Of a stretch of 64,000 nt of DNA, positions 17,575-27,300 are shown one piece after another. Each line of letters opens with the position of its first letter. Within the stretch, counting starts at the first letter, position 1. The stretch is from Sphingobacterium hotanense (lineage in GTDB: Bacteria > Bacteroidota > Bacteroidia > Sphingobacteriales > Sphingobacteriaceae), in NCBI RefSeq assembly GCF_008274825.1, contig NZ_CP030848.1:124001-188000 (forward strand), written 5' to 3'. Both the position numbers and the translations under genes were made by a program. The notes below the pieces were generated by a model that was not told the origin of the DNA, made no database searches, and was given only the letters and a program-made list of their open reading frames with translations.

Positions 17575-17887
17575 ACATCCTGCTGACTTACTAGCTGAAC
17601 AAGCTATTGATCACAAAGTTCATTTTTTCTTTCTTTTGGAGCGTTTAAGAAAGATCGATTAGGGGCGGATTAAATAGAGGTCAGGACGGCGCTGTGCTGG
17701 CTCCCTGGCTCCCGAGTATGGTGCAACCCCACCGATTGGGCGTATCATAGGCATCCCGGAAATAAACTACATGATGAAATCAAGAAAAGGTACCTGCGCA
17801 AAAGCTCTTTAAAAAACGCTGCGAAAGGCGAACGTTCCAATTACGGTAGCATCTGACGCTTCATAATTATCTGGGAAGGAATGGTAC
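17575..17887. other. Intergenic stretch upstream of the micro-operon
   Basis: No ORF or known RNA was recognised. It must hold the promoter of the reverse-strand small ORFs, but no full TTTG/TAnnTTTG pair was found. Confidence 0.35.
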
Positions 17888-17918
17888 AAAAAAAGCATAT
17901 TCCGAGGGAATATGCTTT
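17888..17918 (-). terminator. Terminator downstream of the response regulator gene
   Basis: A perfect 12-bp stem, AAAGCATATTCC with GGAATATGCTTT, has a 3-base loop. On the reverse strand the stem runs into a T tract. It lies about 180 bases after the regulator stop, giving a long 3' untranslated region that also contains the hairpin at 18043-18060. Confidence 0.8.
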
Positions 17919-18042
17919 CGTGATATCAATTGTATGTTAAAAAAGCTGTACCTATAAGACACTTCAGGTAGAAAATAGTTCATCGATGGTTGCATTATTT
18001 TGAATAACATCCAGTTTATACGCTGGAAATACGAGTTCGCTC

Positions 18043-18060
18043 GCAAGCGGAAACGCTTGC
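18043..18060. repeat. Perfect inverted repeat in the response regulator 3' UTR
   Basis: GCAAGCG and CGCTTGC pair perfectly around GAAA on the plus strand (TTTC on the reverse strand). It lies 40 bases beyond the regulator stop. There is no adjacent T run, so it is more likely an mRNA-stabilising stem or protein site than a terminator. Confidence 0.5.
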
Positions 18061-18099
18061 TATCCAGCGGGAGGAGAACCGAAGCACCCTTATAGTATC

Positions 18100-18759
18100 T
18101 TATCTGAGAAGGCCTAAGCCTGTCGCCCGCTTGATCAAGACCGCCGTGTTACGACACCCAAACCTGTTGATCAGGTTTTCGCGATGACCTTCTACGGTAC
18201 GGCGGGATAAAAAAAGCTGTTCAGCGATCTCCTTGTTGGTGTAGCCGTCAGCCAATAGCTGTAGTACCTCACTTTCGCGCTCAGAGAGGTCGTACTGCGG
18301 ATCTGTAGCAATAGAAGATTTTGTATGTTGCTCTTGTATCGCTTGTTCGACAAAGCGCATGGATAGTTCTTCGCAAAGGTACTGCCCGCCTGCGGACGTG
18401 CGTCGAACGGCGTAGATCAGTTCCTCGGCTCCGATGTTCTTGAGTAAATAGCCTTTAGCGCCAGCGCTGAATGCTTCGGCCAGGTGCCTGCTATCATCCA
18501 ACATGGTCAATACCAAGATGGGAAGATGGGGATAATGTTGTGCGAATTCCCGTATAAAGGAAATGCCACCTTTGATGGGCATATCGAGGTCAGTGATCAA
18601 GAGGTCCGCGTCAATGGACTGTTCCATAGCCTCGAACACCGCTTGTCCATTATCGTATTCTCCCACTACGCTGAGATCCGCTTGACTCTGAAGTACAAGT
18701 TTGATTCCGTTTCTAACAACATGGTGATCTTCCGCAAGGAGGATTTTCAATAGGGCCAT
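18100..18759 (-). CDS. NarL/FixJ-type two-component response regulator
   Basis: This is a 219-residue cytoplasmic transcription factor. The receiver domain covers about 4-122, with acidic residues in LAEDHH, phospho-acceptor Asp57 in LLITDLDMP, and the conserved Lys in YLLKN. The LuxR-type helix-turn-helix covers about 152-215, with LSERESEVLQLLADGYTNKEIA and RTVEGHRENLINRFG. No kinase gene is adjacent; the nearest are the PAS kinase-like gene at 30217 and the hybrid kinase at 36659, neither clearly its partner. It is transcribed alone with its own terminator. Targets are unknown. Confidence 0.93.
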   Translation of the reverse strand: MALLKILLAEDHHVVRNGIKLVLQSQADLSVVGEYDNGQAVFEAMEQSIDADLLITDLDMPIKGGISFIREFAQHYPHLPILVLTMLDDSRHLAEAFSAGAKGYLLKNIGAEELIYAVRRTSAGGQYLCEELSMRFVEQAIQEQHTKSSIATDPQYDLSERESEVLQLLADGYTNKEIAEQLFLSRRTVEGHRENLINRFGCRNTAVLIKRATGLGLLR

Positions 18760-19360
18760 AAGATGTCTAATTTAAACATAAAAACTGATTAGCGCAAGGG
18801 CGGATGTGGGGATTTAAGTTACGGTTCTAACTAAAGTTTGAGGTGATAGCCCTCAGTCCATGTCGCTTTTAGCTGATTCATGGAAGAAGTGGGGCCGCCC
18901 ATCACTTTTGCTAAGCAGGGGCAAAATAAATCATCGATCGAACCATGCCGGCGTCGCTACAAGGACGGATAAGGAGCTTAGCGCTGTTAAATCTACTTTG
19001 AGGTCATAATTAATTTATATCCTCCCGTAATTTATTATTTGCTAGGTTGATCTCTGGGATGTATAATGGGCGCTAATTCGAGGGTTTTTGCGATAGTACA
19101 GCTATAAAAGCGATTGTCTATGCTACTTGTTCTAAGTCTTGTTAATCCGTAACTAGTTCGGGTGTGTGTCGTAGGATAGAGATCGTAGCTATGAAATATA
19201 TAGCGTTTAAGAGAGTGGCTCAGAAAGGTGAGGTGGACTATAGGTGTCATTGAAAATCTAAATTTTACAGACCTCGCATTTGTTATCTGGTTATTGCTAT
19301 ACTTTTGGGTTTATGCATCGCTTCGGTATTGTACAAGCGTTCATTAAGAGCCGATTATAA
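18760..19360. other. Gene-poor stretch upstream of the AbiEii remnant
   Basis: No supported gene. Just before 19361 there is an unstarted frame ending in a hydrophobic run plus a basic tail (LCIASVLYKRSLRADYK). It could be the tail of a lost upstream gene. An intact AbiEi-type antitoxin, expected before AbiEii, is not present. Confidence 0.35.
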
Positions 19361-19825
19361 ATGATGGTAGATTTTGAAATCATTAATCAGATTAAAGCAA
19401 TTAGAATCAGTTCGCTTGTCCGGGATGATCATTTTATGGACTCATTGGTGTTAAAGGGAAATGCGATCAGTATGGAGTATGGACTTAGTGAACGTGCTTC
19501 TTATGATCTGGATTTTTCCATGGAGTATGATTTTGTAGAAGAAATAAGGGTGGTGGAAACTAAGCTGAAGAATTTGTTATCGGAAGGGTTTTTAGAGAAT
19601 GGTTTGGTAACGTTTGATATTAAATTAAACGCCAAGCCCAAAATGCTAAGAAGCGAGGTGCAAGAATTTTGGGGAGGGTATTATCTTGATTCAAATTGAT
19701 TTCAAAAAGTAACTGGGATAAATATCACCCGGATTTTGAAAAGATCAGAAGATTAGCTTTATCTCTGAATCCAGAGCACTCTACTAAGTTTTCCATCGCT
19801 AGAAAAAATTTGACGAAGATTTAAA
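19361..19825 (+). pseudogene. AbiEii/AbiGii-type nucleotidyltransferase toxin, frameshifted remnant
   Basis: The first frame (19361-19699, 112 codons) shows the nucleotidyltransferase core: LVLKGNAISMEYGLSERASYDLDFSM, with the Lys-Gly motif and the Asp-x-Asp metal site (DLDFS). It stops after WGGYYLDSN. In the +2 frame, directly after the same point, the sequence continues FKLISKSNWDKYHPDFEK and RRLALSLNPEHSTKFSI, the expected continuation of this family (GGY-x-x-EFKLI). One missing base near 19687-19692 explains the switch. The second frame then ends at a TAA at 19823-19825. The family is normally about 250-300 residues, so the C-terminal half is also missing. The antitoxin gene is absent. 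It is a dead type IV toxin-antitoxin or abortive-infection gene. Confidence 0.7.
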
Positions 19826-20496
19826 TTGAATACGGGCAGAGAGAAGTTATAAGGAAGGGTTTTAAAGAAGGCATCGAAAAATCTCTGTTGAAAAATAAGA
19901 GGTTCAAAACATGTTGGAAATCACAGTTGAAACCGCTGAGAATCGATTATTTAAGTAGCATAAAATAGCGGTCTTCAAATAGACAAGAAAAGGGTTTATG
20001 CACATCCACATGCTGTTTTAATCGGTCGTTTTTCAGTGCGCTCCATTTAAAGCTATTTATTTTTCCATTATTACTTGGTTAAGCCAGATTCTTGTAGTGT
20101 TACTTTTTAAAATCACTTGAAGCATTTTCAAGGTTGAGTATGTGAAAAATGGGTTGCAATAAAAAGACCTGAAAACTTTTACAGGTGATTAAATACGGTA
20201 AAGTAGCTTGTTGAAGTGGGAATAGATACTTTCTATAAGTAATACCGAAGCTCTCTTATTTAACGTTTGAGGTAACCTAGGAACCGGGGACCTGACCGTT
20301 GACTTAAACCTAATCGACTATGAGGACAAAATATGCATCTGGCGGAAAAATAAGCAGAATTCATCCGGGCTTTGGTAATCGAAGCTAGGGAAAGCATAGC
20401 TGATAGCCAAGCGGGTGGTTTGTTGAATATGATCCATTTGCTTGGGATTGCTGGGGCGCTTTACGATCCAGTTTGGTTTAGCCCCTTGGCCATTGA
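19826..20496. other. Gene-poor stretch after the toxin remnant
   Basis: Only short interrupted frames are present. The first 130 bases include a Lys-rich frame (REVIRKGFKEGIEKSLLKNKR) that may be part of the decayed toxin C-terminus. Nothing else was recognised. Confidence 0.35.
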
Positions 20497-20551
20497 AAAA
20501 AGCCCGCTCCGTGAGTATCGCAAAATATGATCTCTTCCGAGTGGGCTTCCT
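20497..20551 (-). terminator. Terminator of the right uptake operon
   Basis: GAGCGGGC (reverse strand) pairs with GCCCACTC upstream, with one G-U type pairing and a loop of about 30 bases, and is followed by six T. It lies about 90 bases after the stop of the double-thioredoxin gene. Confidence 0.6.
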
Positions 20552-20640
20552 TGATTATCTGGGAGTATAAATGCAATAGACTACAGGAATGTATGATCCA
20601 TCATGTATGTTGCCGGCCGATGCGACATGGAGGATACCCT

Positions 20641-22944
20641 TCAATCCATGCGCAATAATTTTTCGAGCATTTGATGTAACTTGTCTGTGCTGTCGGCGCC
20701 CTGAAACACTGCGATCTGATTGAAATCTTTATCAAGAAGTATCTTTGTCGGGAACATGGCAATCGAGAACTCTTTGATCGCATCAAAGCCTTCTAAACCG
20801 TCGTTGTTCAAGATCTGCGGCCAGGTAAGTTGATCGTCGGCAATTCCCTTTTGCCATTTTTTCTTAACCTCGTCAATGGGACCTGGACTTTCATGTGCGA
20901 TACTGACGATCTCCAGGCCCTGTCCTTTGAACTCTTCGTAGATCTTCACGAGCTTAGGATGGGATGCGCGACATGGTAAACACCAGGTTCCCCAGAAATC
21001 GAGCAATACGTAGTTTTTTTTCCCCTGACGTAGCGCAGCAGCGGAGGCAGGTTCTTTGTTTTTTTCCAGCAGTCGTCTAACTTTAGTTGCGTAATTCGCT
21101 TTAGCCAGCGCAAGATGGCGCTCGACGGACTGCTGTAATCCTGTGAGCGACAGCGCTGCTTCGATTTCTTTAAATTGCTTGGGGGAGAAAATCCCAGCTT
21201 CGGCAGCCCGCGCTATAACCATGATGGCTTGGTCTTTCTGCTGACTATGCAGCAGTGCCTTGGCGTAACGGAAAGAACGGGAAGCCTTGAAGTGATCGGG
21301 CTGATCATTGTTCGCTTTAATGTTGTCAGCAGGGTAGTAATTCCCTTGAGCACGAAACAAGGGCGTCATATAGGCCACTATGTCTTTAGAACGCTCCTGA
21401 GGAATGTCTCTGAGATAAAGGTCGAGCAGTTTCGAATAGAGGTTGATCTGTTCGTTGCTCCAATTGGGTTCACTTTGGAGCGAGTCCAAGGGCACGCGTA
21501 TTATGTGAAGGAAGTCTTCACTTTTCATGTTTTTGGACAGGGTGTCATATCCGGCAGCGATGGTGATGTCTCGCATGGCCGATGCAGTCATCTGGCCTGC
21601 CCAAGAGCGGAACGCATGAACCTTTCCTTGGCGAGCCAAATCCAGTGCGATTTCTTTCTGCATGCCGGCGACGGTCAATCCGCCATAAGCCTGATTTAAC
21701 AGCACGGGTTCATCGCGTAACTGCTGGTAAATGCTCAGCTTGCGCGCTTTATCCTTGGTTTCCCTGAATTGCTTGAGCATGGAGCGTACCTGCAGGGAGT
21801 CTAGTGGGGCTCTAAGGGCTTGCTGTACGGCTTGGTGTAACTGGTCGCCGCGTAGGCTTCGCCCGATGATGCGGCCCTCGCTATCCAGCAAAAAAGATTC
21901 CGGCACACTTTGGATGCCGAATTGCTTTACGATAGGCTCATCCCAAAACTTTAAGCTAGAAACGTGATACCAAGGCAAACTGTCTAAACGGATTGCATTT
22001 TTCCAGGCTTCTTCGGATCGATCGAGTGAAATAGCAATGATGTTCAGACCCTTGCCATGAAATTTTTCGTATAGTTTTCTAAGGTTCGGGTTTTCTTCCC
22101 GGCAGGGCTTACACCAGCTCGCCCAAAAGTCTACCAGAGTAACGGTCCCTTGCGCCTTCACTTCACCTAAACTGAGCGGACGGCGTGCGGTGTCGAGCGA
22201 AGTGAAGTCTTCAAGAATAGCGCCCGGGCTTGTTTTCATACCGATTTCAAACCTGCCTCGAATCCGCTTACCTTCTGGACTTTCTTGCACTTGCGGGGAT
22301 AAGTCTTGGTAGAGAGCGTACACCTGGGCGTCAGCATAATTTACGCCATCGAGCTGTTTAATAACCTGTAAAGAAACGATCGAACGGGGGTGCTCTTTGA
22401 TAAATGCGATATAGCACTGCCGCAGACCTTCTTGGGCCACTTTAAACTCTTTCTCCAAAGCGGAATAGTCTTGGTTTTCGTTTTGGTTTAGCAGCTGCTG
22501 TGCTTGAATTCGGATGTTAACCATCTGATTGATAAACGGTTTTGATTGCGCTTGTAACTGCTCATATTCTAGCGTAGCAAGCGGACCCGTAATCGCGGCT
22601 GTTTTTAGGGAGTCAGGATGTTTTAAGGTGACCTTCCCTTGAGCCGCAAGAAACCGCCGGCTATCCTTTTTTTGAGAACTCGTGGGGCTATCATAGTAAA
22701 TAGCAAATTCAGTAGGTTGCTCTAGGTATGCTTTATAAAGCAACTTTCCCTTGCTGACTGGCACCGTATCGGTGACGGCCTGTTGACCTTCGCCATAAAT
22801 CACGACAACATGGCGAGAAAGGGGCCAGTTTTTGAATTTCCCGACCAAGGTGAAGTTGGGCTTCTGTGCAGCCGCTTGAAGCGACACACACAGCAGTCCC
22901 ACAATCAGTCCGGTAAGTGTTATGTATAGTTTAGTAACCTTCAT
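20641..22944 (-). CDS. Exported protein with two TlpA/thioredoxin domains
   Basis: This 767-residue protein has a signal peptide covering 1-26 (VSLQAAAQ). A DUF4369-like domain covers about 28-115. The first thioredoxin-like domain covers about 238-380, with FWASWCKPCREENP, redox pair Cys278/Cys281 and cis-Pro348 (SVPESF). A helical, repeat-like linker spans about 390-630. The second thioredoxin domain covers about 632-767, with FWGTWCLPCRASHP, redox pair Cys655/Cys658 and cis-Pro732 (MFPTKI). Most TlpA-like proteins have a single such domain (about 350-480 residues), so this is a fusion or duplication. Its start overlaps the susD stop by 14 bases. It probably provides periplasmic thiol chemistry to the uptake locus; the substrate is unknown. 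Confidence 0.92.
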   Translation of the reverse strand: MKVTKLYITLTGLIVGLLCVSLQAAAQKPNFTLVGKFKNWPLSRHVVVIYGEGQQAVTDTVPVSKGKLLYKAYLEQPTEFAIYYDSPTSSQKKDSRRFLAAQGKVTLKHPDSLKTAAITGPLATLEYEQLQAQSKPFINQMVNIRIQAQQLLNQNENQDYSALEKEFKVAQEGLRQCYIAFIKEHPRSIVSLQVIKQLDGVNYADAQVYALYQDLSPQVQESPEGKRIRGRFEIGMKTSPGAILEDFTSLDTARRPLSLGEVKAQGTVTLVDFWASWCKPCREENPNLRKLYEKFHGKGLNIIAISLDRSEEAWKNAIRLDSLPWYHVSSLKFWDEPIVKQFGIQSVPESFLLDSEGRIIGRSLRGDQLHQAVQQALRAPLDSLQVRSMLKQFRETKDKARKLSIYQQLRDEPVLLNQAYGGLTVAGMQKEIALDLARQGKVHAFRSWAGQMTASAMRDITIAAGYDTLSKNMKSEDFLHIIRVPLDSLQSEPNWSNEQINLYSKLLDLYLRDIPQERSKDIVAYMTPLFRAQGNYYPADNIKANNDQPDHFKASRSFRYAKALLHSQQKDQAIMVIARAAEAGIFSPKQFKEIEAALSLTGLQQSVERHLALAKANYATKVRRLLEKNKEPASAAALRQGKKNYVLLDFWGTWCLPCRASHPKLVKIYEEFKGQGLEIVSIAHESPGPIDEVKKKWQKGIADDQLTWPQILNNDGLEGFDAIKEFSIAMFPTKILLDKDFNQIAVFQGADSTDKLHQMLEKLLRMD

Positions 22945-24367
22945 TTTGAGTAAGTTTGTTGTTCGTTTGTAAATCGTTTTCAGGGATAGGAAGAAATTGA
23001 TCAGTTTGTGCTATATCCGGCTTGCGGCCTTGGAAGAATGTCGTCAAGGGAACGCCCGATCGCTTGGCATCAAACCAGCGATGCCCCTGTTCGCTGAAGA
23101 GTTCACGAAGCCTTTCCTGCTGGACGTAAGCAAGCACCTGCGCCTGTGACGCTTGCGGATGGGCGACCGAAAGGAGCCGGAAATCGGCATCGGCCTGATC
23201 CGATGCCCCTGCACGTGCGCGAATTGCGTCTATATCCCCGATCGCCTGCGGAAGTTTATTTTGTTGCGCGTAGGCCTCGGCCCTAATTAAATATAGCTCC
23301 GCCAAACGCAGCGGTGTAGTAGCCTCCTTTACGGCACCAGGTTCTGCGTTGCCGGTGACCCACAATTTACGCGGAGCTCGCGTTCCTATTCCGGAGCCGC
23401 TAGTGCCAAGCTTTGTCCACAGCGCTAAACGCTGATCATCGACGCTGAACTGATCGAGCAGAAATGGAGATAACCGATAGGTCCCGTTAGCATAGTTGGC
23501 GTAGTTTCCCGACATCGTGGCTGCCTCGATCGAGTATAGGTTTCCTCCTGGGTTCGCCAGCTGCCATATCGCTTCTTTGGATGCTGCGGTAAAGACCGTG
23601 CGCAGGGTTTCCAGGACAAATGCCTCATTGTCGATTACGGCACTGGCGTGTTGGGCAGCCAGTGACCAATCTTTTTGATAGAGATAGACCCGGGCAAGCA
23701 GCGCGTCTGCGGCCGCCTGGCTCGCGCGGTAGCGGTTTCCTGCTTCCGGGGCAGATGCGGTCATGGCCGAAATCGCGTACTGGAGGTCAGACACGACCTG
23801 CTTATAGATGCTTTGTTGGTCGGAACTTGCTAGCTGGGAATTTTGGTTGTAATCCGCCGTCAACGGCATAGGGATGTCGCCATAGATGTTGGTTAGGTAA
23901 AACAGCGAAATTGCGCGGATAAAATATGCTTCCCCCAGCAAGTTGTTGCGAGTAGGTTCATCGAGCGCCGTGCTCCGCTTGACTCCCTCAATGAAGCGAT
24001 TACTCTGGTAGATATAGGAATAAAATGAAGACCATATGCCCGATACGGTAGAGCTGAGGGAATTCAAATTGTTCTCCAGGAACAGTTGCTGTTCTTGGGA
24101 AGGTCCGGCATGGATCAATTCATCCGATGCCAAGCCGAAATTGCCGCCTATGACCGCCAAAAACGGATTGACTTTGAACGAAAAGCCCCCGGTGGTCATA
24201 CTCTGGTAAATTCCACGCAAGGCGGCCTCGGTGCTTTCTTTGCTTTGGAACACTTTTTCAGCGTCGTATACGCCAGCCGGAATTTTCACCTCCAGGCTTT
24301 CTTCGCAACCTGATGCGAAGAATAGCATAGATATAGCAATACATATTTTCAATATTCTCATAGTCAT
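22931..24367 (-). CDS. SusD/RagB-family substrate-binding lipoprotein (right locus)
   Basis: This is a 478-residue surface lipoprotein. The signal is MTMRILKICIAISMLFFASGC, with Cys at residue 21; an alternative start two codons later is equally possible. The N-terminal SusD-like region includes STEAALRGIYQSM. The helical TPR-like part has GEAYFIRAISLFYLTNIYGDIPM, and the C-terminal RagB/SusD part has PLRLAELYLIRAEAYAQ and ERLRELFSEQGHRWFDAKRSG, the typical closing motif. It lies 18 bases after susC and overlaps the downstream thioredoxin gene, so translation is probably coupled. Confidence 0.95.
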   Translation of the reverse strand: MTMRILKICIAISMLFFASGCEESLEVKIPAGVYDAEKVFQSKESTEAALRGIYQSMTTGGFSFKVNPFLAVIGGNFGLASDELIHAGPSQEQQLFLENNLNSLSSTVSGIWSSFYSYIYQSNRFIEGVKRSTALDEPTRNNLLGEAYFIRAISLFYLTNIYGDIPMPLTADYNQNSQLASSDQQSIYKQVVSDLQYAISAMTASAPEAGNRYRASQAAADALLARVYLYQKDWSLAAQHASAVIDNEAFVLETLRTVFTAASKEAIWQLANPGGNLYSIEAATMSGNYANYANGTYRLSPFLLDQFSVDDQRLALWTKLGTSGSGIGTRAPRKLWVTGNAEPGAVKEATTPLRLAELYLIRAEAYAQQNKLPQAIGDIDAIRARAGASDQADADFRLLSVAHPQASQAQVLAYVQQERLRELFSEQGHRWFDAKRSGVPLTTFFQGRKPDIAQTDQFLPIPENDLQTNNKLTQNEGY

Positions 24368-24385
24368 TTGGTAATAGGTTAAGGG

Positions 24386-27300
24386 TTATAGATTCATCTG
24401 CAGACCCACCACATAGGTGCGCAGTGGCGCCAACTTCTGCGTGTAAATGGTCTGTGGATCGCTACCGCGGAAAGGGGAGTAGGTAAAGAGGTTCTGCCCT
24501 TGTAGCATGACGTTCAACTGGCGTACCCCGACTTTATTCATCCATTTGCCGGGGAGACTATAGCGTAATTCCACGGTGCGCAAACGGGCGAAAAAAATGT
24601 TCTCCCATTTTGCGTCACTGGAGGAACTGGCATAGTTGCCCACCAGCGAATTGGATGCTGAACTAATCGTAGTGAATCGCTGCACATCGGTCTCATCGCC
24701 CACTTCTCGCCACCTGTTGAGCACGTAGCGGGGCATATTCCTAATGCCGCCCACGGGGCTTGTCCCTGCGAGCGAACGCCAGTTCTGCATCCACTGTTTA
24801 GTGAAGTTGAAGAAGAAGCTGAGCGCAAAATCTTTATACCTGAAATCGTTTTGCAATCCGCCATAAAACGCAGGTTCGCTGTCGAAACCGGACCGCAGAT
24901 CACCATTGATGTTAACAATCTCATACTTTCCGCTGCCATTTAGATCCTCCACGGAGTACAGCCCTGTGGTGGGATCCACGCCTAGGAAGTGACTCGCGAA
25001 GACCAGATCTAACGGTCTGCCTATGACATATTTTTTTGCGTAGGTGCTGTTCTCCAGACCTGGATATGCAATGAGTTTGTTGGACGGGAGCGTCAAGTTA
25101 AACGATGTGCGCCATTCAAAATTTGAAGACGCGATGTTCTTGCTATTTACGGTGAGCTCCAGTCCTTTGTTTTGTACCACGACGCCTGTTAGGTTTGCCG
25201 TGACCGATGAAAAGCCTGTGGAGTAAGGCAATGCATACTGCACCAAAGGATCGCTTGATCTGTTGCGGTACCAGGCTGCGCCAAAGATAATCCGATCTTT
25301 TAAGAATCCGAGTTCTACGGCGACTTCGAGCTTTTTGTTCCTCTCCCAATGCAGGTCAGGCTTAAAGAGCGAAGTGGGGGAAAGGGCCAGCTGCTGATCA
25401 TAGGTTGGCCCCCATGGGTCCGAGCCATATAGATCGCGATACTTGTAGTCTCCAATTTTATCATTTCCGGTCACCCCGTAGCTTGCCCGGAGTTTTCCGA
25501 AACTCATCAGCTCCGCGAATCTGGTAAAGAAGTTCTCGTTGCTGAAGATCCATGCGCCGCCGATCGCACCAAAATTGGAGAATCGGAAGTTCGGACCGAA
25601 GCGGCTTGAGCCATCCCTTCTTCCAGACAAGTTTATTAAGTATTTGTTGTGCAGGTTATAACTCAAACGGCCAAAAGCAGCCGTATACTTGTACTCATTG
25701 TCGGAGCTGCTGGGGTTGCTAAACCCTGAGCTGGGGATACCGATTAAGGTGCCTAAGAAATCGTCACTGGGGTAATCCTTGATGGTAAAGTTCATCCTGT
25801 CGCTACGCTGCGCTTGCCAGGTTCCGCCGAGCAATCCGGTAAAAGTCCCGAACGTGGTCGACTTTTGGTAGTGCAGCTGCGGTTCAAATATAAGGCTGTG
25901 ATATTCTGTCTTGCCAAACTGTGACATGGCCGAGCGCGAGTCCATGGGGTTCTGCGCGGTCAAAGGCGTGTTGCGGAGCTCATCGGTTAGGATCCGATTG
26001 TAGCCGACGCTTGCCTTTAGCTCCAGGTTTTCCATAAATTTGTACCCCAAAAGGGCGCTGGCGATCAGGTTAGTGGTTTTTGCGGAATAGGTCCTCAACA
26101 ATTGCGCCAGCGGATTGTCGGTCTTTCTCCCTCCTTCATTCCACGCCAGCGACCCGTCTGCTTCAAACAGTTTAATATGTGGCGGTAAGGTGAGGTATTG
26201 CGAGAGATCGGCGCCCGGAGCTTGGTTGTGGGTAAAGGAATAATTTCCGCGGAAATCTGCGATGAAACGCTTATTGGCCGACGTGGTTGAGACGTTGATA
26301 AATCCGTTTGTCCGTTTATTGGGCGCTAGGTCAGTGATATTCGGAAAAACATCGGACTCTTTGAAATAAGATCCGCCAAGGTTAAACCTGGTGAGCTCGT
26401 TGCCACCGGATATGGATCCCTCGATGTTCGAGTATGCCGATCTGCCGCCGATGAGCTGATCGACTAACCCCACCCGCGTGGTGTCCCAAAGCAATAGGTC
26501 ATAAGCGTTACTGCTGGTCATTTCGATGCCGTCGTTGGCGAACGCTTCGCGGCGCATCATCAAATATTCCGGCGTGGTCAATAAGTCGGGCTTCTGTGCC
26601 TTACTGAATCCCGTTACTGCTCTTACATGAATGGAAAGGCCGTCTGTTTTCCCTCTTTTGGTCGTAATGATAATCACTCCCGATGCCCCACGACTTCCGT
26701 AGATAGCCGTCGCATCAGCATCTTTCAGTACATCGATACTTTCGATATCGCCGGGGTTGATGGTGGCAAAGGGACTAAGGCCATGCGTGCCCGTGCCCGA
26801 TATAGCTGAAAGCAAATTGTTCAGATCCTCGTTCCCACTGGCCAGTGGAATCCCATCGATAATGATTAATGGGGATTCTCCGGCTCCTAGATCTGGGTCC
26901 ACCTGCGTGCGTCCGCGGATCTGTAAGTTGACCGTAGAGCCTGGAACGCCGCTACTTTGGCTGACGATCATCCCCGGAACGCGCCCCTCCAGCGCAGCCA
27001 TAGGATTCATCACGGGGGAACGGCTGATCTCCTCTCCGCTGACCGTAAAAACGTTGCCGGTATTTAGTCGTTTGGAGGTTTTGCCGTAGGCGATTACTTG
27101 CGTTTCATCGAGCACCGACGAGCTCGCTGTCAGGGTAACGCGGATGTGCTGCTGGGAAACGCGTAGATGCTGCGTATCATAGCCTAGGTAATGAACGGAG
27201 ATCTCCGCTCCCAACGGTACGTCAATCAGCACAAACCCGCCCTGAGCATCGGTGATGGCTACTTTTTTGCCGCCTTGGTACTTGACCGTAGCACCGCTTA

